Below are positions 15,574 to 23,689 of a DNA stretch of 24,163 nt, in pieces (positions within the stretch are counted from its first letter, which is position 1; each line of letters opens with the position of its first letter). The stretch is from Parachlamydia sp. (GTDB taxonomy: Bacteria; Chlamydiota; Chlamydiia; Chlamydiales; Parachlamydiaceae). Where the stretch lies: contig JAJTHR010000260.1 in NCBI GenBank assembly GCA_021298935.1, positions 1 to 24,163 on the forward strand. The letters run 5' to 3'. Below the pieces are notes generated by a model. The model was not told where the DNA came from. It saw only the letters and a list, made by a program, of their open reading frames with translations, and searched no databases. The position numbers and the translations under genes are program-made.

Positions 15574-16886
15574 TCCTCGACATGGAAATTGAAAAACAGC
15601 TTTTTACCACCTTGCTTGAGAAACAGCTTTCACACGGACTGGCGAACGGGCCCTTGCTCAAATCGCGCCAGAAAGCGTGGGAGCAATTTTTGTCTTTGGG
15701 TCTACCGACAAAGCAGTCGGAGGTGTTCCGCTATATCAAGCTGCGCCAGCTTTTTGCGCAAAACTATGATGGTGGAGAGGCGCTGGAAATTTCCAAAGAG
15801 CAGATTGCCTCTTATGTTTTAGAAGAATGCCGCAGATCCTGCATTGTCTTTGTGAATGGCCGTTATGTTCCAACTCTTTCACAAGTAGAAGCCATTCCAA
15901 ATCAAGTCGTCATTTCCACGCTTGAAGAGGCAGCCGGAACGTTTGGGACGCTGCTCAATAATCACTGGAACAAAGCGTTGAAAGAAGAGAAGGACCCTTT
16001 TGCCATTGTCAATGGGGCGTTGCACCGCGAAGGGGCTTTTATTTACATTCCTCCTAAAGTAGAGGTGGAGTGCCCGGTCCAGCTGCTGCATTTTATCCAG
16101 GCTGATGGCAAACCGGTCATGCTAATGCCGCGTCTGAATGTGTTTGCCGGCTCCCGGTCGCATATCAAGCTTGTCTCCACGCATCATGAGGCGCGGCAAG
16201 AGGCCTATTTTGTCAACCAGGTGGCTGATTTTGTGGTGGACGAGGCAGCGCACGTGCATTATACGCAAATCAAATACGGTTTTCATCCGAAGGCATGGCA
16301 TTTTGAAGCGGTAAGAGCAGCAGTTAAGGGAGGAGCTACCTTTACGACGGTCGGCGCCACCGAAGGGAGCTTGACGGTGCGCAATGATTATCATGTGATC
16401 CTTGCAGGAGAAAATGCCGAAGCGTTATTAAATGGAGTTTGGATGCTGGCTGATTCGCGCGAAGCGCACACCAATGTCCTGATCGATCACCAGGCTCCGA
16501 ATTGCCGTTCGTATCAGCTTTTTAAGGGAGCGCTCAATGATTTTAGCCGCTCGAGCTTCGAGGGTAAAATTCTCGTGCGCCAGGCAGCCCAGAAAACAGA
16601 AGCCTTCCAGCTGAACAACAATTTGCTTTTGCATAATCATGCGCATGCCGACAGCAAGCCGAATTTGGAAATTTTTGCCGATGATGTGAAAGCCTCCCAC
16701 GGGGCGACGGTCGGACAGTTAGACCATGAACAACTTTTTTACATGCGGACAAGAGGATTTCCGGAAGAGGAAGCAAAAAATCTATTGATTTACGGTTTTG
16801 TGGAACAAGTGGTTGAAAAAATACCTGTTCCTTCGTTAAGAGAACAGATTTCCGATAAAGTTGCACGTTATACCAAAAAAGGGTGA
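15570..16886 (+). CDS. sufD: Fe-S cluster assembly protein SufD
   Basis: SufD partners SufB in the SufBC2D scaffold and is needed for iron acquisition during cluster assembly. From ATG 15570 it has 438 residues. The N-terminal helical part contains the [18 protein letters not shown] motif (44-61). A long beta-helix follows, and the C-terminal family block reads [21 protein letters not shown] then [14 protein letters not shown]. His377 in the KASHGAT motif matches the functionally important His360 of E. coli SufD. The frame extends upstream to 15534, but that part lies within sufC and shows no conservation. The gene is coupled to sufC by an ATGA overlap and is followed after 3 bp by sufS. Confidence 0.95.
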   Translation: MILDMEIEKQLFTTLLEKQLSHGLANGPLLKSRQKAWEQFLSLGLPTKQSEVFRYIKLRQLFAQNYDGGEALEISKEQIASYVLEECRRSCIVFVNGRYVPTLSQVEAIPNQVVISTLEEAAGTFGTLLNNHWNKALKEEKDPFAIVNGALHREGAFIYIPPKVEVECPVQLLHFIQADGKPVMLMPRLNVFAGSRSHIKLVSTHHEARQEAYFVNQVADFVVDEAAHVHYTQIKYGFHPKAWHFEAVRAAVKGGATFTTVGATEGSLTVRNDYHVILAGENAEALLNGVWMLADSREAHTNVLIDHQAPNCRSYQLFKGALNDFSRSSFEGKILVRQAAQKTEAFQLNNNLLLHNHAHADSKPNLEIFADDVKASHGATVGQLDHEQLFYMRTRGFPEEEAKNLLIYGFVEQVVEKIPVPSLREQISDKVARYTKKG

Positions 16887-16889
16887 CCC

Positions 16890-18122
16890 ATGAATGAAGC
16901 AGGCCATTTGCTGGATATCCAAAAAATTAGGGGCGATTTCCCGATGCTGCAAAAAAGCATGCATGGTAAACCGCTGGTTTATTTTGATTCGGCTGCGACT
17001 GCTCAAAAACCTCAGGCTGTGATCCAGACGATTGCAGATTTTTACGCCAATCATTACGGTACCGTTCACCGGGCGGTCTACGAGCTGGCCACTTTTTCCA
17101 CTCAAGAGTACCAGAATGTGCGTCTAAAGGTAAAAGAATTCCTGAATGCCCGCAAAATGGAAGAAGTTATTTTTACGCGCGGTACGACTGAATCGATCAA
17201 TATGGTTGCCTACTCCTTTGGTAAAGCTTTTATCAAGCCGGGGGATGAGATTCTCATCAGCGCGATGGAGCATCACTCTAATATCGTCCCCTGGCAGATC
17301 ATGTGCGAAGATCGGGGGGCCGTATTGAAAGTGGCGCCCATGAATGAGAGAGGGGAGCTGCTTATCGACGAGTTCAAAAAACTTTTGAATCCAAAAACCC
17401 GCCTGGTTGCGATCACCCATATTGCCAATTCGCTCGGCACTGTCAACCCAATTAAAGAGATCATTGCTTGCGCCCATCAGGCCGGGGCTAAGGTGCTTGT
17501 GGATGGGGCGCAAAGCGCTCCCCATTTGAAAGTGGATTTGCAGGATTTAGATGCCGATTTTTTTGTTTTCTCGGGACATAAAATGATGGGCCCGACGGGC
17601 ATCGGCATTTTATATGGCAAGGAAGAGCTTTTGGAAGCCATGCCGCCCTATCAGGGGGGTGGAGATATGGTCGAAACAGTCACGTTTGACAAAACAACCT
17701 ATAATGCGCTGCCTTTGAAATTTGAGGCAGGCACGCCGATGATTGCCGAAGTAATGGGCCTGGGCGCTGCCGTTGATTATTTGAATCACATCGGACTTGA
17801 TGTGATTCAGGCTTATGAGCAGGAGCTGCTTGTGTATGCAACCGAAAAGCTGAGCGCTTTGGATAGGCTGCAGATTATCGGCCGGGCGGCCCACAAAGGC
17901 TCATTAATCAGCTTTGTCATTCAAGGGATCCACCCCCTGGATATTGGAACACTCCTTGATTTGAAGGGGATCGCCGTGCGTACAGGGCATCATTGCGCCC
18001 AGCCTGTCATACGCTTCTTTAACGTACCGGCCACGACGCGCGCCTCGTTCACTTTTTACAATACATTTGAAGAGATCGATTATTTCGAAGAGGCCTTGCG
18101 TGAAATTATCTCAAGGTTTTAA
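16890..18122 (+). CDS. sufS: Cysteine desulfurase SufS (group II)
   Basis: SufS is a PLP enzyme that takes sulfur from L-cysteine as a persulfide and passes it to the SufBCD scaffold. The 410-residue protein shows Lys231 in FSGHKMMGPTG, the Schiff-base lysine, with Asp205 and Gln208 in VDGAQSAPH and His128 in MEHHSN. The active-site Cys369 lies in RTGHHCAQP, the short loop typical of group II desulfurases, in contrast to the longer loop of IscS. Group II enzymes normally need a SufE or SufU partner for full activity; neither is in this window. The gene starts 3 bp after sufD, and its TAA shares a base with the next ATG. Confidence 0.96.
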   Translation: MNEAGHLLDIQKIRGDFPMLQKSMHGKPLVYFDSAATAQKPQAVIQTIADFYANHYGTVHRAVYELATFSTQEYQNVRLKVKEFLNARKMEEVIFTRGTTESINMVAYSFGKAFIKPGDEILISAMEHHSNIVPWQIMCEDRGAVLKVAPMNERGELLIDEFKKLLNPKTRLVAITHIANSLGTVNPIKEIIACAHQAGAKVLVDGAQSAPHLKVDLQDLDADFFVFSGHKMMGPTGIGILYGKEELLEAMPPYQGGGDMVETVTFDKTTYNALPLKFEAGTPMIAEVMGLGAAVDYLNHIGLDVIQAYEQELLVYATEKLSALDRLQIIGRAAHKGSLISFVIQGIHPLDIGTLLDLKGIAVRTGHHCAQPVIRFFNVPATTRASFTFYNTFEEIDYFEEALREIISRF

Positions 18123-19051
18123 TGCGTATTTCGACCCAAGAGGCAGCTGAGCGATTGCAAAAAGGATCTGTAGTGGCTCTCCCCACTGAAACGGTGTATG
18201 GGCTTGCCGCTTCCCTTTACCATACGGAAGCGATCGAAAAAATTTTTCAACTTAAAGGCAGGCCGCGTGAAAATCCTTTAATTGTACATGTCGCCAGCCC
18301 TGAAGAAATTCTTTCATTTACACAAACGGCTCCTCTCTTCTATGAACAACTGGCGAAAGCCTTTTGGCCGGGCCCCCTGACACTGGTGCTACCGATTCGT
18401 GAGGAGCTCATCCCCTCCCTGGTACGTGCGAATTTAAGTACTGCGGGCTTTCGTATTCCTAACCATCCTCTGACACGTGAAGTATTAAAAAAAACGGGAC
18501 CGCTTGTCATGCCGTCAGCCAATCTATCAGGCAAGCCGTCTGCCACCCTAGCCGAGCATGTTGAAATCGATTTTGGAGGGGATTTTCCAGTTCTGGATGG
18601 AGGTTCATGTCAGCAGGGAGTGGAATCAACTATCCTTGTTTATGAAGAGCCACATTGGGTGGCGGGAAGGCTAGGTTCGCTTCCCCTGGAAGCATTTGAA
18701 GAACTATTGGGATATCTTCCTGAATATGGCCACAGATCACCATCGCAGCAGCCTATTTGTCCCGGACAAAAATTCCGCCATTACGCTCCTGAAGCCACCC
18801 TTTTGCTTCAGTCGTCATATGCATCAGGGTTTTGTGTGCTTGGCTTTATTGAGCGGGAATACAAAGGGGCGGGCCGCATCATGCATATGGGATCCCTGAA
18901 TGATCCTAACGAAGTAGCCGGTAATCTCTACCGGCTTCTAAGAGAATTGGATCAGGAAGGAATCGGGGAAGCGTGGGTCGATATGAATTTTCCTGACGAC
19001 TTTTTGTGGAGGTCGATTCGCGAACGGCTTCTTAAAGCGGGCAGCAAATAA
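18122..19051 (+). CDS. sua5: Threonylcarbamoyl-AMP synthase (Sua5/YwlC type)
   Basis: This enzyme makes threonylcarbamoyl-AMP from threonine, bicarbonate and ATP, the first step of t6A37 formation in ANN-decoding tRNAs. The YrdC/TsaC fold occupies about 1-195: VVALPTETVYGLAAS (17-31), KGRPRENPLIVHV (45-57), FWPGPLTLVLP (81-91) and PSANLSGKPSAT (131-142). With 309 residues it is the long Sua5 form and carries the linker CPGQKFRHYAPEA (213-225) and a C-terminal Sua5 domain, unlike the short TsaC. The ATG overlaps the sufS stop by one base, so it belongs to the suf operon. The stop codon lies inside the terminator hairpin. Shared control with Fe-S assembly is likely from layout; a functional link is inference. 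Confidence 0.95.
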   Translation: MRISTQEAAERLQKGSVVALPTETVYGLAASLYHTEAIEKIFQLKGRPRENPLIVHVASPEEILSFTQTAPLFYEQLAKAFWPGPLTLVLPIREELIPSLVRANLSTAGFRIPNHPLTREVLKKTGPLVMPSANLSGKPSATLAEHVEIDFGGDFPVLDGGSCQQGVESTILVYEEPHWVAGRLGSLPLEAFEELLGYLPEYGHRSPSQQPICPGQKFRHYAPEATLLLQSSYASGFCVLGFIEREYKGAGRIMHMGSLNDPNEVAGNLYRLLRELDQEGIGEAWVDMNFPDDFLWRSIRERLLKAGSK

Positions 19052-19082
19052 ACGTTTTATCGAGATAAAAGCGTTTATTTTT
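19046..19082. terminator. Strong hairpin terminator of the suf-sua5 operon, possibly bidirectional
   Basis: AAATAAACG pairs with CGTTTATTT, and TTTTAT pairs with ATAAAA, giving about 15 bp of stem with one bulged G and a CGAG loop. The T stretch at 19077-19082 follows on the plus strand. The TAA stop of sua5 (19049-19051) is part of the stem. The minus-strand gene ends at 19090, so the same hairpin could end that transcript too. Confidence 0.75.
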
Positions 19083-19089
19083 ATCTTTG

Positions 19090-20433
19090 TTATTTATGCC
19101 CTACATTAAATTTTCCGCAAAATCCAATTTTTTCTAAAATCATCGCACAATAAACAAGATGGCTCTTCAAAAGCTTCTCGCCTAGTACAGGATTTGCATC
19201 CATATTTTTTAAAATGGTATTCGTATTAAATTTTATATGAAGTAATTTATTCATTTCTTCTAATGAGAGAGACTTATCAGTTTTATAAATCTTAATTTGA
19301 ATAAACCTTTTCCGCAGAGAAGCATTCAATTGCTCGATCGAGCCAAGACAATTTTTAAGAATCATATTTTGGACTAATTCTATTTCCTCACCTTCTGTAG
19401 TGGATGCAAAGACAGCTCTTGTCACAACCTGGTAACATCCTACGAAACCGGCCTCTGAAACTTGATTGAGGTAATCCTGTAAATAGTGTCCTACAGCGAC
19501 TAATAATTCCTTAGATTCAGCATGCAGGGTTAGGAGCAAGAGATGTGTAAAGTCAAAATCTTTGTTTGCAAGTTGGCTCAATACCTCAACTGAGCGTACC
19601 TGCTTCATCGTTAATGGCTGTGTAACAGCAATCTCAATGTTTTTTTGTTTAATTAAAAAATTAAGATTTTCAATATTAAATTTAAATGAGTTCAACACTT
19701 TCTCAGAGTCATTAATTGCTTGCTCTCCTAACACATGATACTGATTCGCCTTAATGGAAAAATTAATTTCGAATCCCAAGTTTTCAATTTTTTTACCATA
19801 AAAATTGAGATAATTGGAAAGGAGAGATGTTAATTGCCCCATTCCCATATCGGCATTCATTGTGGGGGGTGTAAAATCCTCATTGATAAAATCTTCAATT
19901 TCTAGATTAGTTGGTTTCTTTGCTCCTACTACATTGCTCATTTTATAATCAACCACACAAGTTCCGAGCAATAATTGATTCAGTTCTTTAATTCTTGCAT
20001 CAAATAGTTTAAAGTAAGGAATTAATGGACCGGGCACGTTAACCTTTCTAACAGGTTTTTTGGGTGCAGTCTTGTTTTCTAGTGTTGGTTGAAAACCCCT
20101 ATCCAATTTTTTTTGGATAGCTTGTGAATAGAGGGCATTTACTTCATTGTAATATTGTTTTCTGTCTCCATTACGGTTTACTCTATAATAAAGACTATTT
20201 ATTTGGACAATATCATTCATTAAGTATGGGTTAATTAATTGATTTTTATTAAATTCAAAAATTTTTGCCTTAATGTTTTTATACAAGTTGTTATTCTGGG
20301 CGGCAAATTCATTTAAAATTTCTATTACAAAACCGATTTCTAATTGATTTTGAACAGGCATTTTGTCTAAAAATTCACCCGCTTCTTTAAGGATTTTTTC
20401 TTTTTGATAACTTGTTAAGTAGTAGGGTTCCAT
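19090..20433 (-). CDS. Unrecognised AT-rich 447-residue protein
   Basis: I cannot place this protein in a family. It has no signal peptide or membrane segment and looks mainly helical, rich in Asn, Lys, Ile and Leu. A basic, proline-containing stretch at 121-135 (KTAPKKPVRKVNVPG) separates an N-terminal helical part (1-110) from a larger C-terminal part. That part includes LSQLANKDFDFTHLLLLTLHAES and a long YLQDYLNQVSEAGFVGCYQ helix. The coding sequence is clearly more AT-rich than the suf operon beside it. An AGGA ribosome-binding site lies 5 bases before the ATG at 20433. It ends convergently with sua5 across the shared hairpin and is divergent from the PARG-like gene, so it stands alone. 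Lineage-restricted or laterally acquired origin is a guess from composition. Confidence 0.75.
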   Translation of the reverse strand: MEPYYLTSYQKEKILKEAGEFLDKMPVQNQLEIGFVIEILNEFAAQNNNLYKNIKAKIFEFNKNQLINPYLMNDIVQINSLYYRVNRNGDRKQYYNEVNALYSQAIQKKLDRGFQPTLENKTAPKKPVRKVNVPGPLIPYFKLFDARIKELNQLLLGTCVVDYKMSNVVGAKKPTNLEIEDFINEDFTPPTMNADMGMGQLTSLLSNYLNFYGKKIENLGFEINFSIKANQYHVLGEQAINDSEKVLNSFKFNIENLNFLIKQKNIEIAVTQPLTMKQVRSVEVLSQLANKDFDFTHLLLLTLHAESKELLVAVGHYLQDYLNQVSEAGFVGCYQVVTRAVFASTTEGEEIELVQNMILKNCLGSIEQLNASLRKRFIQIKIYKTDKSLSLEEMNKLLHIKFNTNTILKNMDANPVLGEKLLKSHLVYCAMILEKIGFCGKFNVGHK

Positions 20434-20464
20434 TATATCCTATGCTTTTATGCGATTGTTTAAA

Positions 20465-20521
20465 TTACGTTACGTAAATAAAGAAATAATGTCTAGAAAA
20501 TAAATTTAAACGAAATTTATT
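20465..20521. promoter_or_regulatory. Inverted repeats in the divergent intergenic region
   Basis: Two small symmetrical elements lie between the AT-rich gene and the PARG-like gene. The first, TTACGTTACGTAA at 20465-20477, contains the 8-bp palindrome TTACGTAA. The second pairs AATAAATTT (20499-20507) with AAATTTATT (20513-20521) around AAACG. They could be operators. In such AT-rich DNA the second may be chance. Confidence 0.25.
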
Positions 20522-20579
20522 AAAATTAAATCATTTATATGCTAATTTTATTCCAAATAAGAATTTCAGGCGGTAAAGC

Positions 20580-21563
20580 ATGCATCCTATTTATGTTCGT
20601 GAAAACATTCCTGTTCAAGTGTCATTTAAAATGAGAGTCCGAGAGGCCATTCATCATTTTTTTAGGCGTCCAGGGGTGGTCAAGGTGTTCACTTATCTTC
20701 CAGGCTGCTTATTTGAAAAATACAAGGAACTTGCGCAAGCGATTCTTAAATGCCATCGAATTTTTAATGAAAGACATGACCTGAATGCCCTCTTAAAAGT
20801 GAGTCTTTACGGGGGTGATAAGCTTTCAACACTTGAAAGGCTTGAGTATGAGCCATTAGACACGCCCTTTGAGCGATTTACAACCGAATTCCGCTTTTCT
20901 AAAACGACTTCCCGTAATGCCGCACGTGTGATGCATAGGGAGACAGATGAGAAAATCGCCATTCTTAACTTAGCGAATCGGCGTCAACCGGGGGGGATAG
21001 GCCTGGCCCCTTATGGTGGCAGCCAGGAAGAGGACCTAGTCCGCCATTCCAATTTAGCTTGGGTTTTGGATCCCCGCTTTGAGACTGAAAAGGTGCATGC
21101 GAAGATGGCGGAATTAAGAAGAAGCGAGGGGTACGGAGATGCTCCGTTTGAGCACCACATTCCTTACTTTGGCGTCATTTACTCGAAAAATGTGACCTTT
21201 TTTGAAAGTGGAGCGTTGCGTCAATACGATGTCATTAGCTCTGCCGCCCCTGATTTGAGAAGGGGGTCTGATGAAACACAATTTTTGATGCAATTTGATG
21301 CTAGTGCTCCCTTTGCCAGGCAGCAAATATTGGTTAATAAAATTAAGGCGATTTTTGATGCGGCGCTTGCTGAAGACACACGTCATCTAATCCTTGGCGC
21401 TTATGGATGCGGTGTTTTTGAAAATAAGTCGACTGAAGTAGCTGGAATTTTTGCCGATTTGCTAAAAAATAATCCCCTCTACCAAGGGCGCTTTAAGCAA
21501 ATTACATTTGCCATTACAGATCAGGTAAAATTAGATATTTTTAGGCAAGCGTTTCATATATAA
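20580..21563 (+). CDS. Microbial-type poly(ADP-ribose) glycohydrolase-like macrodomain protein
   Basis: The 327-residue protein matches the TIGR02452/DUF2263-type family, whose characterised bacterial members are poly(ADP-ribose) glycohydrolases that cleave ADP-ribose polymers. The family N-terminal region (about 85-120, FRFSKTTSRNAARVMHRE) leads into NLANRRQPGGIGLAPYGGS followed by QEE. This is the catalytic loop, normally GGG-x(6-8)-QEE; Glu150/Glu151 are the expected catalytic pair and the third glycine is Ile140 here. The ADP-ribose-binding macrodomain core continues with YDVISSAAPDLR and ILGAYGCGVFENKSTEVAGIFADLL (271-295). There is no signal peptide. An AGGCGG ribosome-binding site (20568-20573) precedes the ATG. 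A role in removing host ADP-ribosylation is possible if it is secreted; housekeeping or defence use is equally open. Confidence 0.82.
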   Translation: MHPIYVRENIPVQVSFKMRVREAIHHFFRRPGVVKVFTYLPGCLFEKYKELAQAILKCHRIFNERHDLNALLKVSLYGGDKLSTLERLEYEPLDTPFERFTTEFRFSKTTSRNAARVMHRETDEKIAILNLANRRQPGGIGLAPYGGSQEEDLVRHSNLAWVLDPRFETEKVHAKMAELRRSEGYGDAPFEHHIPYFGVIYSKNVTFFESGALRQYDVISSAAPDLRRGSDETQFLMQFDASAPFARQQILVNKIKAIFDAALAEDTRHLILGAYGCGVFENKSTEVAGIFADLLKNNPLYQGRFKQITFAITDQVKLDIFRQAFHI

Positions 21564-21627
21564 ATTTTTTCATGACGATAATTCTTTGAACGGCTATAGG
21601 AATTTAAAAAGTCTAACAATTATTATC

Positions 21628-21642
21628 AAAGGATTGTTTATG
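21628..21642 (+). promoter_or_regulatory. Ribosome-binding site that decides the start of the collagen-like gene
   Basis: AAAGGA at 21628-21633 lies 6 bases before ATG 21640-21642. Translation from there begins directly with a signal peptide, whereas the longer frame from a TTG at 21586 would bury it behind 18 residues. Confidence 0.7.
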
Positions 21643-22281
21643 AAGAAGATTATCTTAGTAATGTTAGTAGGTTTTTTTGCGAATGTCCATGCAGATGATG
21701 GCCTTAGCGATCAAAGCTCGCTCCTTAAATCCCATTGCTGTCCTAAATTTTTTAAAAAAAGATGCTGCCCAGGACCTCAAGGGCCTGCAGGCCCGCAAGG
21801 TGCACAAGGCGTTCCTGGCATTCCAGGCGCTCCGGGTGTACAAGGACCTGAAGGACCAGAAGGGCCGGCCGGTGGATTGGCTGCTTTTTATGGCGCTTAC
21901 GGTTTGCTCGGTACTGTTGAGCCAACTGATCTCTTTTCATTCGGAAGTGGAACAGGGGCCTTCTCTAATATTACTTTGAATGCTGGTTTTAATACCTTCA
22001 CTGTCGGTCTTGATGGCGTTTATTACGTCTCTTTTAACGTGCAGTGGAATCAAACTGGGGCTGATGGGGTGACTCCAAGCGCAACAGTTTTAATTAATGG
22101 AGTGCCTGATCTTCTAATTCCATTTGTCGCATTACCCCAAACCTATGGAACAAGTGCGTCAATTGCTTTTCTGACCACTCTTCAGGCAGGGGATACGATA
22201 GCGCTGCGTTATAACGATGGGGTAGCTCAAACCACATATGACTATTTAACAGCGCAAGCAGTCATTGAAAAAATTGACTAA
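21640..22281 (+). CDS. Secreted collagen-like protein with C1q/BclA-like C-terminal head
   Basis: The 213-residue precursor starts with a signal peptide (MKKIILVMLVGFFANVHA, likely cut before DD). A segment with two cysteine pairs, CC at 33-34 and 42-43 around PKFFKKR, is followed by eleven uninterrupted Gly-X-Y triplets (45-77), for example GPQGPAGPQGAQGVPG. Residues about 80-213 form a beta-rich domain (FNTFTVGLDGVYYVSFNVQW, LINGVPDLLIPF, LQAGDTIALRYND) typical of C1q/TNF-like trimeric heads such as the BclA C-terminus. Proteins of this design form trimers: the head nucleates the triple helix and the cysteines may lock the chains. No LPXTG or membrane anchor is seen. It is probably exported to the periplasm or surface; attachment to host cells is inference. 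It follows the PARG-like gene by 76 bp but has its own ribosome-binding site. Confidence 0.85.
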   Translation: MKKIILVMLVGFFANVHADDGLSDQSSLLKSHCCPKFFKKRCCPGPQGPAGPQGAQGVPGIPGAPGVQGPEGPEGPAGGLAAFYGAYGLLGTVEPTDLFSFGSGTGAFSNITLNAGFNTFTVGLDGVYYVSFNVQWNQTGADGVTPSATVLINGVPDLLIPFVALPQTYGTSASIAFLTTLQAGDTIALRYNDGVAQTTYDYLTAQAVIEKID

Positions 22282-22284
22282 ATA

Positions 22285-22312
22285 AATAGGCTATTGCATG
22301 CAATAGCCTATT
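22285..22312. terminator. 28-bp perfect palindrome between convergent genes
   Basis: Fourteen bases (AATAGGCTATTGCA) are followed directly by their exact reverse complement. It begins 3 bp after the collagen-like stop codon and covers the stop codon of the minus-strand MFS gene (22308-22310). The plus side lacks a T run; the minus side continues TTTATTTAG. A bidirectional terminator is the simplest reading. Confidence 0.6.
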
Positions 22313-23678
22313 GGATTTGCCTGATAGCTTCTTTGTTATTGATTTGATAGCAAAGCAGGAGGGCCATGAGTGGAATGCATCCTAAAATCACAAAGCAAGC
22401 TTGAAAAGCGGCGAGCGATGGTATGCCTTCATTCGTTCCAAATGCTAGAACCATTGTCGACAAAGCCACACCAAAGCTTGCCGAGACTTGCTTAAATAGC
22501 GCATATAATGTACTGCCTGCCCCCTTGTAAGAAGGGGGCAGGCTGCTGAAAATAGCCGAAACATTGGCCGCTTGCGTTGCAGAAGCAGCCCCTATGCAAA
22601 AGACAAGAGTGCCTAGGACCATCGAAGAGGTTGCAGGAGTGGTCAAAGCAAAGGCAAATGTGCTGCCCGCAAGAAGAGTCAGGCCGCTGATAATAAAAGG
22701 GAGAGGCCCTACTTTATTATAAAATTTTCCAATGAGAGGCTGGACAACCATCATTCCAGGAGTAATGGCAGCCATGATCCAACCGGTTGTTACGAGATCC
22801 CTGCCAAGCCCTTTCTGCAAATAAAATCCGATCACAAAATTGGCTCCTAAGAAAATTGTATTGGAAGCTGATTGAATCAAATTTCCATAGGTGAAATGAC
22901 CTATTTTAAAAACTCCTAAGGGAATGAGAGGAGCCGAAGAATTTTTTTCCGCTTTGATAAAAATGATGCCAAACAAGAGGGAAAAGAGAGCGACTGTGAG
23001 AAGGATCAATGCATCTTTTTTGCCCGCTTCCGATAGTACCCACAAAATTCCAAGCAGACTGACGCTCCCAAGAATAAATCCCATTCCATCAAAAGGGAGC
23101 TTTTCCACTTTTTCCTCTTTTTTTAGCCATTTAATGCTTAGTAGAAGGGCCGCTCCGGATAAAGGCAATTTCATCAAAAAAATGGAGGCCCAGCCAAAAA
23201 GCTGCGTCATATAGGCTCCAAAAAGGGGGCCAAGGGCAGGGGCAACGAGAGTTATCATATTCATGGCAGCGATCGTTTTGGCCCATTGCTTCTCCGGCAA
23301 GGCCTTTAACAAGGCAGCTAGGCCCAAGGGAATCGCCATTCCGGCAGAAAATCCCTGCATTAGGCGGAAAAAAATAAGGATGTAAATAGAGGGAGCGGTT
23401 CCACAGCCAATCGAGCTTAGTAAATAGCCGATTTGTGAGAGCAGAAAAATGGAACGGGTGCCATATGCCTCTCCTAGCCAACCGCTAATGCTGATTCCAA
23501 GCGTCATAGACAAAAGAAATCCTACGATGGCCCATTCCGCATCCATTGTTTCGATATGAAAAAAATGGGCAATGGAAGGCAAAGCAATATTTAAGCTGGA
23601 GGCATCCAGCAGATCAATGAACCAGACAAGCGCATAGATAATGGCCAGCCGGCGCCCATATTGAGACGATTTTTCCAT
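22308..23678 (-). CDS. MFS exporter of the DHA2 (EmrB/QacA-like) type
   Basis: This 456-residue inner-membrane protein has about 13-14 hydrophobic helices, the size of proton-driven DHA2 drug exporters. The first helix carries the family motif WFIDLLDASSLNIALPSI (D1 type, with acidic residues in TM1). SGWLGEAYGTRSIFLLS matches motif A, and APALGPLFGAYMTQLFGWASIFL matches antiporter motif C with the following WxxIF motif. The substrate cannot be inferred. It lies 11 bp downstream of the GntR/FCD regulator on the same strand, with a weak TAGG ribosome-binding site, so the regulator likely controls it. The stop codon lies within the 28-bp palindrome shared with the convergent collagen-like gene. 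Confidence 0.9.
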   Translation of the reverse strand: MEKSSQYGRRLAIIYALVWFIDLLDASSLNIALPSIAHFFHIETMDAEWAIVGFLLSMTLGISISGWLGEAYGTRSIFLLSQIGYLLSSIGCGTAPSIYILIFFRLMQGFSAGMAIPLGLAALLKALPEKQWAKTIAAMNMITLVAPALGPLFGAYMTQLFGWASIFLMKLPLSGAALLLSIKWLKKEEKVEKLPFDGMGFILGSVSLLGILWVLSEAGKKDALILLTVALFSLLFGIIFIKAEKNSSAPLIPLGVFKIGHFTYGNLIQSASNTIFLGANFVIGFYLQKGLGRDLVTTGWIMAAITPGMMVVQPLIGKFYNKVGPLPFIISGLTLLAGSTFAFALTTPATSSMVLGTLVFCIGAASATQAANVSAIFSSLPPSYKGAGSTLYALFKQVSASFGVALSTMVLAFGTNEGIPSLAAFQACFVILGCIPLMALLLCYQINNKEAIRQIQ

Positions 23679-23689
23679 GCAATACCTAT

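Noticed and set aside
17124..17525. 133-codon minus-strand frame opposite sufS
   Set aside because: It covers the conserved core of sufS and shows no domain of its own.
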